Part shown: positions 46,967 through 60,123 of the stretch, piece after piece
Position numbering within the stretch: the stretch's first letter is position 1
Layout: the number at the start of each line of letters is the position of its first letter
Source: Betaproteobacteria bacterium
GTDB lineage: Bacteria > Pseudomonadota > Gammaproteobacteria > Burkholderiales > Usitatibacteraceae
Direction of reading: 5' to 3'
Assembly (NCBI GenBank): GCA_016708825.1
Contig: JADJEZ010000004.1
Span: 248,001 to 312,000 of the forward strand
Length of the DNA stretch: 64,000 nucleotides
Position numbers and translations under genes: made by a program
The notes under the pieces: generated by a model
Seen by the model: the letters and a program-made list of their open reading frames with translations, nothing else
What the model was told of the DNA's origin: nothing
The model's database searches: none

Positions 46967-46972
46967 TAGAAT
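46967..46972 (+). promoter_or_regulatory. -10 candidate (TAGAAT) before the alaC-like gene
   Basis: TAGAAT with TTGCCC 18 bp upstream (46943-46948), about 60 bp before the aminotransferase ATG. Same style as other housekeeping -10 boxes in the window. Confidence 0.45.
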
Positions 46973-47034
46973 TGACCTCTTTTGCAGCGCAGCAACCCCG
47001 CGCGCGAGCACGAACACCGCCCCTCGGACAACCC

Positions 47035-48222
47035 ATGTCGCCGGAATTCTCCCGCATCAAGCGCCTGCCGCCCTACGTCTTCAACATCACCAACGAGCTG
47101 AAGATGGCCGCCCGCCGGGCGGGGGAGGACGTGATCGACCTCTCCATGGGCAACCCCGATGGGGCCACGCCCCGGCACATCGTCGACAAGCTGGTGGAAG
47201 TGGCCCAGCGCGAGGACACCCACGGCTATTCGATGTCGAAGGGCATCCAGCGGCTGCGGCGCGCCATCTGCCAGTGGTACCAGCGCCGGTGGGGCGTGGA
47301 ATTCGATCCCGAGAGCGAGGCCATCGTCACCATCGGCTCGAAGGAGGGCCTCGCGCACCTGATGCTCGCCACGCTCGACCGGGGCGACACGGTGCTCGTG
47401 CCCAACCCCAGCTACCCCATCCACATCTACGGGGCCATCATCGCCGGCGCGGACATCCGCTCCGTGCGCATGGCGCCCGGGGTCGATTTCATCGCCGAGC
47501 TCGAGCGCGCCATCGGGGAACTCTTCCCGAAGCCGAAGATGCTCATCATCGGCTTTCCCTCGAACCCGACCGCGCAGTGCGTGGAGCTCGACTTCTTCGA
47601 GAAGGTGGTCGCCCTGGCGCGGGCCCACGACATCCTCGTCGTGCACGACCTCGCCTACGCCGACATCACCTTCGATGGCTGGAAGGCGCCCTCGATCATG
47701 CAGGTGCCAGGCGCGAGGGATGTCGCGGTGGAGTTCTTCACGATGTCGAAGAGCTACAACATGGCGGGCTGGCGCGTGGGCTTCATGGTCGGCAACAAGG
47801 ACCTGGTCTACGCGCTCGCGCGCATCAAGAGCTATCACGACTACGGCACCTTCACGCCCATCCAGGTCGCGGCGATCTCCGCGCTGGAAGGCCCGCAGGA
47901 CTGCGTCGAGGAGATCCGCCGCAAGTACCAGAGCCGCCGTGACGTGATGGTGAAGGGCCTGCACGAGGCCGGCTGGATGGTCGACAACCCGAAGGCCTCC
48001 ATGTACGTGTGGGCGAAGATCCCCGAGCGCTACGCCAGGTCGGGCTCGATCGAGTTCGCGAAGAAGCTCCTGCAGGACGCGAAGGTCGCCGTGTCGCCCG
48101 GCATAGGCTTCGGCGACTACGGCGACGATCACGTGCGCATCGCCCTGATCGAGAACGAGGCGCGCACGCGGCAGGCGGTGCGCGGCATCAAGGAGATGCT
48201 GCGCAAGGATGGCGCGGCATGA
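47035..48222 (+). CDS. alaC: AlaC-like pyridoxal-phosphate aminotransferase
   Basis: 395 residues from ATG 47035. Class I/II aminotransferase; PLP lysine in FFTMSKSYNMAGWRVGFMVGN, and DLSMGNPDGATP, NPSYPIHIYGA, FPSNPTAQCV. Closest in pattern to AlaC, making alanine from pyruvate and glutamate, and placed before hom and thrC as in beta-proteobacteria. Its stop overlaps the GNAT gene (ATGA). A role in aspartate-family synthesis is also possible. Confidence 0.88.
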   Translation: MSPEFSRIKRLPPYVFNITNELKMAARRAGEDVIDLSMGNPDGATPRHIVDKLVEVAQREDTHGYSMSKGIQRLRRAICQWYQRRWGVEFDPESEAIVTIGSKEGLAHLMLATLDRGDTVLVPNPSYPIHIYGAIIAGADIRSVRMAPGVDFIAELERAIGELFPKPKMLIIGFPSNPTAQCVELDFFEKVVALARAHDILVVHDLAYADITFDGWKAPSIMQVPGARDVAVEFFTMSKSYNMAGWRVGFMVGNKDLVYALARIKSYHDYGTFTPIQVAAISALEGPQDCVEEIRRKYQSRRDVMVKGLHEAGWMVDNPKASMYVWAKIPERYARSGSIEFAKKLLQDAKVAVSPGIGFGDYGDDHVRIALIENEARTRQAVRGIKEMLRKDGAA

Positions 48223-48686
48223 ACGTGCTGGCCGTCACCGACGCGCAGGGTGCGGTCACCGACCCGGAACTGCTCGCCGCCGCCGAGACGGTGCACCGCC
48301 AGCTGCGCCCGCAACTGCCCGCGGACTATGCCGGGCGCATGCGGGAGGTCTTCGCGAGCGGCGCGGAGATGGCGGTCGCCGTCGTCTCCGGCCGGGTGCT
48401 GGGCGTGTGCGTCTTCCGGGTGATCGAGAAGACCTTCAGCGGGCGCGAGATCTACTGCGACGACCTCGTGACCGACGAGGCGAGCCGCTCCCGGGGCGCG
48501 GGCAAGGCGATGATCGCCTACCTGGAGCGGATCGGGCGCGAGCGTCGCTGCGACGTGGTGGCCCTCGATTCCGGCACCCAGCGCCAGCAGGCCCACAAGT
48601 TCTACTTCCGCGAGGGCCTCGTGGTCGCGGCCTTCCATTTCACCAAGCGCATGCCCGGGGATTCCGCCTCCGGAGGGAGCGACTGA
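48219..48686 (+). CDS. GNAT family N-acetyltransferase
   Basis: 155 residues. Acetyl-CoA binding pattern CDDLVTDEASRSRGAGKAMIAYLE (R/Q-x-x-G-x-G/A), then DVVALDSGTQRQQAHKFYFREGL. ATGA overlap with the aminotransferase and one base between its stop and hom, so part of the operon. Substrate unknown. Confidence 0.88.
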   Translation: MNVLAVTDAQGAVTDPELLAAAETVHRQLRPQLPADYAGRMREVFASGAEMAVAVVSGRVLGVCVFRVIEKTFSGREIYCDDLVTDEASRSRGAGKAMIAYLERIGRERRCDVVALDSGTQRQQAHKFYFREGLVVAAFHFTKRMPGDSASGGSD

Positions 48687-48687
48687 C

Positions 48688-49994
<1,307 letters not shown>

Positions 49995-49998
<4 letters not shown>

Positions 49999-51403
49999 AG
50001 TACCTGAGCACCCGTGGCCACGCGCAGGGCGCCGGCTTCACCGACATCCTGCTCGAGGGCCTCGCGTCCGACGGCGGGCTCGCGGTCCCGGAGCAGTGGC
50101 CGAGGATCACCGCCCCCAAGCTCGCGGCGATGCGCGACCTCGCCTATCCGCAGCTCGCCTTCGAGGTGATCCGCTTCTTCGCCGACGATTTTCCGGGAGC
50201 GGAACTGAAGGCGATCGCCGCGCGTACCTACACGAAGGAGGTGTTCGGCACCCCCGAGATCACGCCGCTCGCGACCCTCGAGGATAACTTCCACCTGCTC
50301 GCCTGCGCCAACGGCCCGACGCTCGCGTTCAAGGACATCGCGATGCAGCTCCTCGGAAACCTCTTCGAGAGCGTGCTCGCCCGCCAGGGCCGGGAGCTCA
50401 ACGTCCTGGGAGCCACGAGCGGCGACACGGGCTCGTCCGCGGAGCACGCGCTCAAGGGCAAGCGCGGCGTGAAGGTCTTCATGCTCTCGCCGCAGGGGCG
50501 CATGAGCCCGTTCCAGCGCGCGCAGATGTACGGCCTGCCCGACGCCAACATCTTCAACGTCGCGATCGAGGGGGTGTTCGACGATTGCCAGGACCTCGTG
50601 AAGGCCGTGAACGCGGATGCGCGCTTCAAGGCCGAGCGCAGCCTGGGCGCGGTGAACTCCATCAACTGGGCCAGGGTCGTCGCACAGGTCGTCTACTACT
50701 TCAAGGGCTACTTCGCGGCGACGCGCTCGAACGACGAGCCGGCGAGCTTCGCCGTTCCCTCGGGCAACTTCGGCAACATCTTCGCGGGCCACGTGGCCAG
50801 GCGCATGGGGCTTCCCATCCGCCGACTGGTGCTCGCCACCAACGAGAACGACGTGCTGGACGAGTTCTTCCGCACCGGCGCTACCGCCCGAGGAAGACCG
50901 CGGAGACGCACGCCACCTCGAGCCCCTCGATGGACATCTCCAAGGCTTCCAACTTCGAGCGCTTCGTCTGGGACATGGTGGATCAGGACGGGGAGAAGGT
51001 CGCCTGGCTCTGGCGGCAGCTCGAGGAGAAGGGCGGTTTCGACCTCTCCACGGACCGCGCGTGGGAGAAGATCGAGGAGGACTCCGGCTTCGCCTCCGGC
51101 CGCAGCCTGCACGCCGACCGCATCGCCACCATCCGCCAGGTGAAGAAGGACTACGGGGTGGTGATCGACCCGCACACCGCGGACGGGGTGCGCATCGGCA
51201 TGCGCCTGCGCGACCGCGGCACGCCGATGATCTGCGTGGAGACCGCGCTGCCGGCCAAGTTCGAGGCGACGATCGTGGAGGCGCTCGGAGAGGCGCCGGC
51301 GCGGCCCGCGGGCTTCGAGGGCATCGAGGACCTACCCCAGCGCTGCGACGTCCTGGGCGTGGACGCCGAGGCGCTCAAGGCCTACATCGTCGCACGCACC
51401 TGA
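49995..51403 (+). CDS. thrC: Threonine synthase (one apparent frameshift)
   Basis: About 469 residues if repaired, full length. PLP lysine in GPTLAFKDIAMQLLGNL, phosphate/PLP contacts in NVLGATSGDTGSSAEHAL, and NSINWARVVAQVVYYF. At about 50877-50882 one base seems missing: inserting it turns RTGATAR into RTGRYRPRKTAETHATSSPSMDISKASNFERF, as in all ThrC. Converts O-phosphohomoserine to threonine; ends the alaC-GNAT-hom-thrC operon. Confidence 0.94.
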
Positions 51404-51414
51404 AGGCGTTCGCG

Positions 51415-51444
51415 GGCCGGCTTTCGCGAAACGCGAGCCCGGCC
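51415..51444. terminator. Hairpin after thrC
   Basis: GGCCGG (51415-51420) pairs with CCGGCC (51439-51444), with an inner CGCG/CGCG helix. No U tract. Lies between convergent thrC and the ESGWG gene. Confidence 0.4.
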
Positions 51445-51459
51445 GCGCCCGCCAGCGCC

Positions 51460-51475
51460 CCCGCGTAGGCGGGGA
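51460..51475 (+). repeat. REP-like palindrome, copy 2
   Basis: Same 16-mer as at 10050-10065; here the stem extends to CCCCGC/GCGGGG. Intergenic again. Confidence 0.5.
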
Positions 51476-51492
51476 ACAAGGATGGTCGCTTC

Positions 51493-52417
51493 TCAAGGAG
51501 GGTATCCCGCGGTCTCCTGCGTGGCGGCGGCCGGCGCGAGCGTGCAGATGGAAACGGGATTGGCGAAGACCTGCCTCGTGATGGGCTTCGACTGGGAAAC
51601 ACCGTTCACGTTGTAGGTGAACGTGCCGTTGTTGCCGTCGGTGAACGCGAGCGTTCCCGTCCCGACCTGGGTCACGGTGACTGCCGAGGGACTGAAGGGC
51701 ACGGCGTTGAATGCAGGCCCCGTGGTCCGGTAGATCGCCCCCGCATAGGTGTTCGGGGCGCTGCGGCGCGCGTCCGACATCACCAGCCACATTCCGGAAC
51801 CGTCGGCGCCGTAGGTGAACCAGGTGACGAAGAGGATGTCGGCCTGCTGCACGAAATTCACACCCCAGCCCGATTCGCTGCCCGCCGGCGAGCGCCACCA
51901 CAGTCCCTGCACATTGAAATCCGCCGCGAGCGGGACGGTCCCCCGTCGCATCGAGGAAGTTGCGCGGGCTGTTGGTGGCCGTGGTTCCGTTTCTGCTGAG
52001 CGAACGCCCGTCGGTCGGCAGCGCCGGGTAGACCCAGAGGTCGGAACCCTCGCCGAAGTTGATCGTGCCGCCCCCGGAATTCAGGAAACCGTCGGGTACG
52101 ACATAGTCGGGCGCGACCAGCCCCAGGGCGGCGAAGCTCGCCGTGCCCACGAGGAAACGGTGCCCTGCGGAGTCCCCCGGCAGGTCGGCGCCGAAAGTGA
52201 ACGACCGCGTGGGATTGGGGCCGCCCGATGCGGTCAGGGTATGCCCCGCGAGGAACTGCTGTCCGCCGGCCAGGGCGAGGAATTCGACGTACTGCACCTT
52301 GCCGTCGGGCGAAGTGAACAGCTCGTCTATGGCCCACAGGTGGAAGATAGCCCGGGCGGGAAGGGAGACCGCCAGCACGAGCCAGACGAAGGCGATTCGG
52401 ACAAGGGAGCGGCGCAT
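51493..52417 (-). CDS. Secreted protein with ESGWG module, copy 2 (one apparent frameshift)
   Basis: About 307 residues if repaired. Signal peptide (RIAFVWLVLAVSLPARA), an N-terminal domain (IFHLWAIDELFTSPDGKVQYVEFLAL ... GSDLWVYPALPTDGRSLSR) that resembles exported lamin-tail-type domains, then the module GLWWRSPAGSESGWGVNFVQQ ... MWLVMSD ... NGTFTYN ... KPITRQVF shared with 30583-31101. A surplus base in the C-run 51940-51944 breaks the frame; removing it joins LDATG to TVPLAADFNVQGLWW. Role unknown. Confidence 0.7.
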
Positions 52418-52494
52418 GGGAACCTCCTCGGCAGTACGGGGCGAAACCCCGCGTGCCGGGTGAACACCCCGGGCAGCCGATTATTCCCCGCCGG

Positions 52495-53193
52495 CTAGTC
52501 CTCGAAGCGCTCCCGCGGCGGGCGCCCGTCGTAGACGTGGTTCCTGCGCCGCTGCAGCCACGCATCGCGCGTGAAGTTGTAAGGGTCCAGCGCCGCCGCG
52601 TCGAGGATCTTCTCCACCTTGAGGAGCCCGGCGCGGCCCTGCACGGCGTTGAGCGCGTAGAGCCCGCCCCGCAGCGCGGTGCTGTCGATGCGCCCGTTGT
52701 AGTAGAGGCTCGGGTCCACGAATCGCGCCGGGGCATCGCGCAGCGTCGACGGCCCCATCAGCGGGATCACGAAGTAGGGTCCCGGCGGCACGCCCCACCA
52801 CCCCAGGGTCTGGCCGAAGTCCTCGTCGTGCCGCTCCAGCCCCATGGGTGTAGCCACGTCCCAGAGGCCGGCGATGCCCACGACGGTATTGACCGCGAAC
52901 CGGCCGAGATCGGAGGCGCCGTTGGCGAGCTTGCCCTGCAGGAGATTGTTCAGGCCCGTGCCCACGTCGGACAGGTTGGAGAAGAAGTTGGTCACGCCTT
53001 CCTGCACGAAGCCCGGCGTCCCGGATTGGTACGTCCGGGCAACGGGCTTGAGCACGGCGCCATCGATCGCGTCGTTCACGGCGTGCATCCGGCGGTTGTA
53101 CCCCTCCCAGGGATCGTCGGGATTGCCGCCTCCGGAAACCGTTGCGCAGCCGGTGGAAAGGGCCAGGACGGCCAGGGCGAGGAGGTTTTTCAT
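52495..53193 (-). CDS. mlaA: MlaA (VacJ) outer-membrane lipoprotein
   Basis: 232 residues from ATG 53193, overlapping the nadC stop (ATGA). Lipobox ALSTGCA, then DPWEGYNRRMHAVNDAIDGAVLKPVARTYQ, RFAVNTVVGIAGLWDVATPMGL and the GVPPGPYFVIPLMGPSTLRDA motif. Removes misplaced phospholipid from the outer leaflet, passing it to the Mla pathway. The other mla genes are elsewhere. Confidence 0.94.
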   Translation of the reverse strand: MKNLLALAVLALSTGCATVSGGGNPDDPWEGYNRRMHAVNDAIDGAVLKPVARTYQSGTPGFVQEGVTNFFSNLSDVGTGLNNLLQGKLANGASDLGRFAVNTVVGIAGLWDVATPMGLERHDEDFGQTLGWWGVPPGPYFVIPLMGPSTLRDAPARFVDPSLYYNGRIDSTALRGGLYALNAVQGRAGLLKVEKILDAAALDPYNFTRDAWLQRRRNHVYDGRPPRERFED

Positions 53194-54050
53194 GGGGCTC
53201 CGGAGTGCAGGACGCGCAGCGACAGGTCCACCGCTTTCACGTCCTTGGTGAGGGATCCTACGGAGATGCGGTGAACGCCGGTTTCGGCGATCTCGCGCAC
53301 CGTGGCGAATTCGACGCCTCCGGAGGCCTCGAGTTCCGCGCGATCGCCGGCGATTTCCACCGCCTCGCGCATGCGGGGAAGGGTGAAGTTGTCGAGCAGG
53401 ACGAGCCTCGCGCCGGCATCGAGCGCCTCCCGCAGCTGCGCGATCGTCTCCACTTCCACCTGCACCATCGCGCCGGGGGTGGCCGCGTGGAGCGCGGCGA
53501 GGACCGCGGCCCGCACGCCGCCGGCCGCGGCGATGTGGTTTTCCTTGAGGAGGATGCCGTCGTAGAGGCCCATGCGGTGGTTCGTCCCGCCGCCGACGCG
53601 CACCGCGTACTTCTGGGCGACGCGAAGCCCGGGCAGGGTCTTGCGGGTATCGAGGATCTTCGCCCGCGTCCCGGCCACGAGTTTCACGTAGGTGCGCGTG
53701 CGCGTGGCCACCGCGGACAGGAGCTGGACGAAATTGATCGCGGTGCGCTCGGCCGTGAGCAGTCCCCGGGCGTCGCATTCCACCTCGCACAGGGAGGTGC
53801 CGGCCACCACCTCGTCGCCGTCCGCGTGGTGCCAGAAGATCTCGGCCTCGGGATCGAGCGCCTCCACCGTGCGGTCGAACCATGCCCTTCCGCAGAGGAC
53901 CGCATCCTGGCGGGTCAAAAGTCGCGCGCGCACTATCCTGCCTTCGGGCAACAGGGCCGCCGTGAGGTCGCCGGTGCCGACGTCCTCGGCCAGGGCACCG
54001 CGTACGTCGGCGGTGATCGCTTCTTCGAGGGCGTGGAAGGAATCGGGCAT
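53190..54050 (-). CDS. nadC: Nicotinate-nucleotide pyrophosphorylase (quinolinate phosphoribosyltransferase)
   Basis: 286 residues from ATG 54050; the in-frame ATG at 54092 is less likely because it lies in the clpB heat-shock promoter. Makes NaMN from quinolinate and PRPP. Motifs EDVGTGDLTAALLP, TAERTAINFVQLLSAVATRT, TRKTLPGLRVAQKYAVRVGGG and HRMGLYDGILLKENHI. Divergent from clpB. Confidence 0.95.
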   Translation of the reverse strand: MPDSFHALEEAITADVRGALAEDVGTGDLTAALLPEGRIVRARLLTRQDAVLCGRAWFDRTVEALDPEAEIFWHHADGDEVVAGTSLCEVECDARGLLTAERTAINFVQLLSAVATRTRTYVKLVAGTRAKILDTRKTLPGLRVAQKYAVRVGGGTNHRMGLYDGILLKENHIAAAGGVRAAVLAALHAATPGAMVQVEVETIAQLREALDAGARLVLLDNFTLPRMREAVEIAGDRAELEASGGVEFATVREIAETGVHRISVGSLTKDVKAVDLSLRVLHSGAP

Positions 54051-54066
54051 GGAGGCTGCAAACAGG

Positions 54067-54094
54067 CTTGAAACGAACCGGAAATGCCCCATTT
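54067..54094 (+). promoter_or_regulatory. Consensus RpoH (sigma-32) promoter of clpB
   Basis: CTTGAAA (54067-54073), 13-bp spacer, CCCCATTT (54087-54094), an exact match to the E. coli heat-shock consensus CTTGAAA-N11-16-CCCCATNT. Start is expected near 54101, some 58 nt before the clpB ATG. A stem CGAATTT/AAATTCG (54109-54138) follows in the leader, ahead of the SD AAGGA. Confidence 0.85.
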
Positions 54095-54158
54095 CGGGGG
54101 TGAACCTGCGAATTTCCGGGAATTCCCGAGAAAATTCGTTGGAAAAAGGATACCACCG

Positions 54159-56761
<2,603 letters not shown>

Positions 56762-56771
56762 GGCCGGCGGG

Positions 56772-57917
56772 CTACTTCACGAGGTCGTCGTAGGCGAGCA
56801 TCACGAAGAAGCCCCAGACGAGTTCGTCGACGGTGAAGTTGCAGTGCCCGTAGCGGTCGATCTCAGCGGGAAGGTAGCGCGCGAAGAGCGAGCCGGCCAG
56901 GAAGGACTTCACCGTGTAGATCTGCTGGTGCGCAAAAGGCACCTGCTGGTCGCGCTTGGTGTGCATGGAGATGAGCGGGCGCCGGAGCGTGCCGGTCGTC
57001 TCGTAGCTCGCCGCCATCGCGGCCAGGGCGACCGGCGACGCGGCGACGCGAGGCACCTTGAGGTTCAGCGTGAAATCGTCATTGGAGCCCGTGTACCACT
57101 TGCTCCGGTTGTCGAACGGGAAGCCGCCGAGGGTCGTCGTCGCGTCGGCCAGGTTCACCACGCTGTAGCGAAGCACGTCCCTGACCGATTGCTCGACGGT
57201 TGCCTCGAAATTGCTCGCGTCGTACGGCAGGCCGGCGACCGCCGCCCAGCGATTGAGCGCGGTGCGCTTCTGCGGCGACATGACGAGGGGCTTCACGACC
57301 TGGTCGTAGTACGTGCTCCAGGTGGCCACGAGTGCGGCGTCCGGATGGAACGGGTCGCCCGGAATCACGCCGGGAAAGAAGTACTGGAACGTCGCGCGCG
57401 CGTCGCCGAAGTAATTGATCTGCATCGGGAAGCTGCCGATGGGCCCGCAGAGCGCGAGGCCCGCGGAAAAGACATTCGAGTGCTTTTCGAGGCCGAGCGT
57501 GGTGATGATCCCGCCCTCCGAGGCGCCCACGAGGTAGACCTTGTTGGGTTTTCCCTTCTTCGCGGTGTAGACGTTCACGAGATCGATCACGTCGCCCAGG
57601 CCCTGCACCACCGCGAGGCCCGTCTTGCTGTAGCTGTTCGTGGCGAACCCGAAGCCCAGGAGGTTGGCGATCTCGCTCAGGCAGACGCCCGAGATGCAGA
57701 GCTGGTCCTCCGGGATCGACACGGGAGTGCCCGCGTCCTGGAAGCCGTGCGCCCAGATCACGAGGTTGCCGTTGTACTGCGCCGCGGGCGGCATGCAGAT
57801 GCGGTAGATCGAGCCGCTCGCCTGCACGCCATCGGGGTCGCAGCTCGACTGCGCGAGCGCGGGGCCAGCGAGGAAGAGCAGCAGGAATGCGGCGGTGGCT
57901 GCGCGGAATCGGGACAT
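56772..57917 (-). CDS. Secreted alpha/beta-hydrolase-like protein
   Basis: 381 residues from ATG 57917. Signal peptide (AATAAFLLLFLAGPALAQ). Oxyanion/strand motif NLVIWAHGFQDAG, nucleophile elbow GASEGG, and C-terminal HTKRDQQVPF and RYGHCNF as likely Asp and His of the triad. Cysteine pairs (SSCDPDG, RICMPP, QLCISGVCLSE) suit an exported protein. Substrate unknown; resembles esterase/prolyl-oligopeptidase-like enzymes. Converges with clpB, 10 bp apart. Confidence 0.78.
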   Translation of the reverse strand: MSRFRAATAAFLLLFLAGPALAQSSCDPDGVQASGSIYRICMPPAAQYNGNLVIWAHGFQDAGTPVSIPEDQLCISGVCLSEIANLLGFGFATNSYSKTGLAVVQGLGDVIDLVNVYTAKKGKPNKVYLVGASEGGIITTLGLEKHSNVFSAGLALCGPIGSFPMQINYFGDARATFQYFFPGVIPGDPFHPDAALVATWSTYYDQVVKPLVMSPQKRTALNRWAAVAGLPYDASNFEATVEQSVRDVLRYSVVNLADATTTLGGFPFDNRSKWYTGSNDDFTLNLKVPRVAASPVALAAMAASYETTGTLRRPLISMHTKRDQQVPFAHQQIYTVKSFLAGSLFARYLPAEIDRYGHCNFTVDELVWGFFVMLAYDDLVK

Positions 57918-58079
57918 GGAATCCTCCGGTTTGCGGGCGGGGCGCTGGCGCCGATGCGCAATTACTAGCACAGATGGGCCGCGATGTAACGCCTCGTCCC
58001 GCCGCAGCCGCGGGCGCTGGGCGCGGGGAAGCGCGCCACGTTCATTGACGGCCCCGGTGCGCCCCGCGAGAATCGCGGG

Positions 58080-60050
58080 ATGAAAAGCCTCTGGAACGAC
58101 ACCGAAGCCGCAGCGCACGCGGGCGACCTGGCACTGCGCTGCTACACCTCCCGGCTCCTCGGCCGCGACCGCAGTCTCGTCCTGCACGGCGGGGGCAACA
58201 CCTCCGTGAAGCTGGTCGAGCGCAATGTCCTCGGCGTGGAAGAGGAGCTGCTCTACGTGAAGGGCAGCGGCTGGGACCTGGAGACCATCGAGGAAGCGGG
58301 CTTCGCGCCGGTGCGGCTCGCGCACCTGAGAGCCCTCGCGGGGCTTGCGTCCCTTGCCGATCCGGTGATGGTGAGCGAACTCGCGACGAACACGACGCGC
58401 GCGGGCGCGCCCGCTCCGTCCGTCGAGGCGATCCTGCATGCGATCCTGCCGCACAAGTTCGTCGATCACACCCACGCCGACGCCGTGCTCGCGATCACCA
58501 ACACGCGCGACGGCGAGGCGAGGATTCGCGAGGCTTTCGGCGACCTGGTCGTGGTGATTCCCTACGTGATGCCGGGCTTCGATCTCGCACGCCTCTGCGC
58601 CGAGCGCTTTCCCGCGCAGGCAGGCCCTTCCACCATCGGCATGGTGCTCCTGAACCACGGCATCTTTTCCTTCGGCGAGACGGCGAGGCAGTCCTACGAG
58701 CGAATGGTGTCGCTCGTCGACCGTGCCGAGCAGTACCTGCGGCGCGAGAGGGCCTGGGACCTGCCCGCGCCCCCGGCGCGCGAAGCGCCGCGCGCCGCGC
58801 GGGAACTCGCTGCACTGCGCCGCTCGATTTCGGCGGCGGCCGGCTTTCCCGTCGTCATGGCCCGCCACGCGGATGCGCGAAGCCTCGGCTTCTGCGGCCG
58901 GGCCGACGTGGCCGACATCGCCGGGCGCGGCCCGGCCACTCCCGACCATTCGATCCGGACGAAGTGCGTGCCGATGGTGGGGCGCGACACCGACGCCTAT
59001 GCCGCGGCCTACCGGAAGTACTTCGCCGCTATGGAGCCCCAGGCGAAGGAGCGCAAGACCCCGCTCGACCCGGCGCCGCGCCTGGTGCTCGATCGCGAGC
59101 TCGGGCTCGTGGGCGTCGGGCGGACCGCGCGCGATTCGGCGATCGTGGCCGAGATCTACGCGCACACGATGGACGTGATCGAGCGGGCCGAGGCGCTCGG
59201 GGGCTACCGGGCGCTGCCGCAGAAGGACCTCTTCGACGTCGAGTACTGGGATCTCGAGCAGGCGAAGCTCCGCAAGGGCGGAAAACCGCCGGCGCTGGCG
59301 GGGGAGGTCGCACTCGTGACGGGCGCGGGTTCGGGGATCGGCAAGGCCTGTGTCGCCGCGCTCCTCGCACGCGGCGCGGCGGTGGTCGGCCTCGACCTGA
59401 ATCCGGGGGTCGCGGCAATGCACGACCGGGCGGATTTCCTGGGCCTCGCGTGCGACGTGACTTCCGGCGAGCAGCTTGCGGCCGCGATCGAGCGCACCGC
59501 CGATGCGTTCGGTGGCCTGGACATGCTCGTCCTCAACGCCGGCATCTTTCCCGGCGGCCGGCGGATAGAGGCGCTTCCCACGGACGAGTGGCTCCGCGTG
59601 ATGCGGGTCAACGTCGACGCGAACCTCGTGCTCCTGCGGGAGTGCCACCCGTTCCTCAAGCTGTCGCCGCGCGGCGGAAGGGTCGTCGTGATCGGGTCGA
59701 AGAACGTTCCCGCGCCCGGCCCCGGGGCGGCCGCCTATTCGGCCTCGAAGGCCGCGTTGAACCAGCTCGCGCGGGTCGCGGCGCTCGAATGGGGCAGCGA
59801 CGGCATCCGGGTGAACTCGCTCCACCCGAACGCGGTGTTCGACACGGGGCTGTGGACCGAGGAGGTGCTTGCCGCGCGGGCGGCGCACTACGGCAAGAGC
59901 GTCGAGGAGTACAAGCGCTCCAATGTGCTGCGCACGGAAGTCACGAGCCGGGACGTGGCCGAACTCGCCGCCGAGATGTGCGGCCCGCTGTTCTCGAAGA
60001 CCACCGGTGCGCAGGTTCCGGTGGATGGCGGCAACGAGCGCGTGATCTGA
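58080..60050 (+). CDS. Bifunctional class II aldolase / short-chain dehydrogenase
   Basis: 656 residues. N-terminal class II aldolase/adducin domain (about 1-400) with VLHGGGNTSVK, VDHTHADAVLA (metal His) and LLNHGIFSFG; C-terminal SDR (about 405-656) with VTGAGSGIGKACVAAL, LNAGIFPGG, YSASKAALNQLARVAALEWG. Fusions of this type cleave rhamnulose-1-phosphate or similar sugars and oxidise the aldehyde product. No sugar kinase or transporter lies nearby, so substrate is open. Confidence 0.9.
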   Translation: MKSLWNDTEAAAHAGDLALRCYTSRLLGRDRSLVLHGGGNTSVKLVERNVLGVEEELLYVKGSGWDLETIEEAGFAPVRLAHLRALAGLASLADPVMVSELATNTTRAGAPAPSVEAILHAILPHKFVDHTHADAVLAITNTRDGEARIREAFGDLVVVIPYVMPGFDLARLCAERFPAQAGPSTIGMVLLNHGIFSFGETARQSYERMVSLVDRAEQYLRRERAWDLPAPPAREAPRAARELAALRRSISAAAGFPVVMARHADARSLGFCGRADVADIAGRGPATPDHSIRTKCVPMVGRDTDAYAAAYRKYFAAMEPQAKERKTPLDPAPRLVLDRELGLVGVGRTARDSAIVAEIYAHTMDVIERAEALGGYRALPQKDLFDVEYWDLEQAKLRKGGKPPALAGEVALVTGAGSGIGKACVAALLARGAAVVGLDLNPGVAAMHDRADFLGLACDVTSGEQLAAAIERTADAFGGLDMLVLNAGIFPGGRRIEALPTDEWLRVMRVNVDANLVLLRECHPFLKLSPRGGRVVVIGSKNVPAPGPGAAAYSASKAALNQLARVAALEWGSDGIRVNSLHPNAVFDTGLWTEEVLAARAAHYGKSVEEYKRSNVLRTEVTSRDVAELAAEMCGPLFSKTTGAQVPVDGGNERVI

Positions 60051-60123
60051 AGCCGCGCTGCAGCGCCCTGCGGGCGCCGTGGCGGACCCGGCAGCAGCGC
60101 AACGGATGGGGAGGGGACAGGCC

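Noticed and set aside
54109..54138. RNA thermometer in the clpB leader
   Set aside because: The stem does not pair with the SD, which lies outside it; sigma-32 promoter explains heat control.
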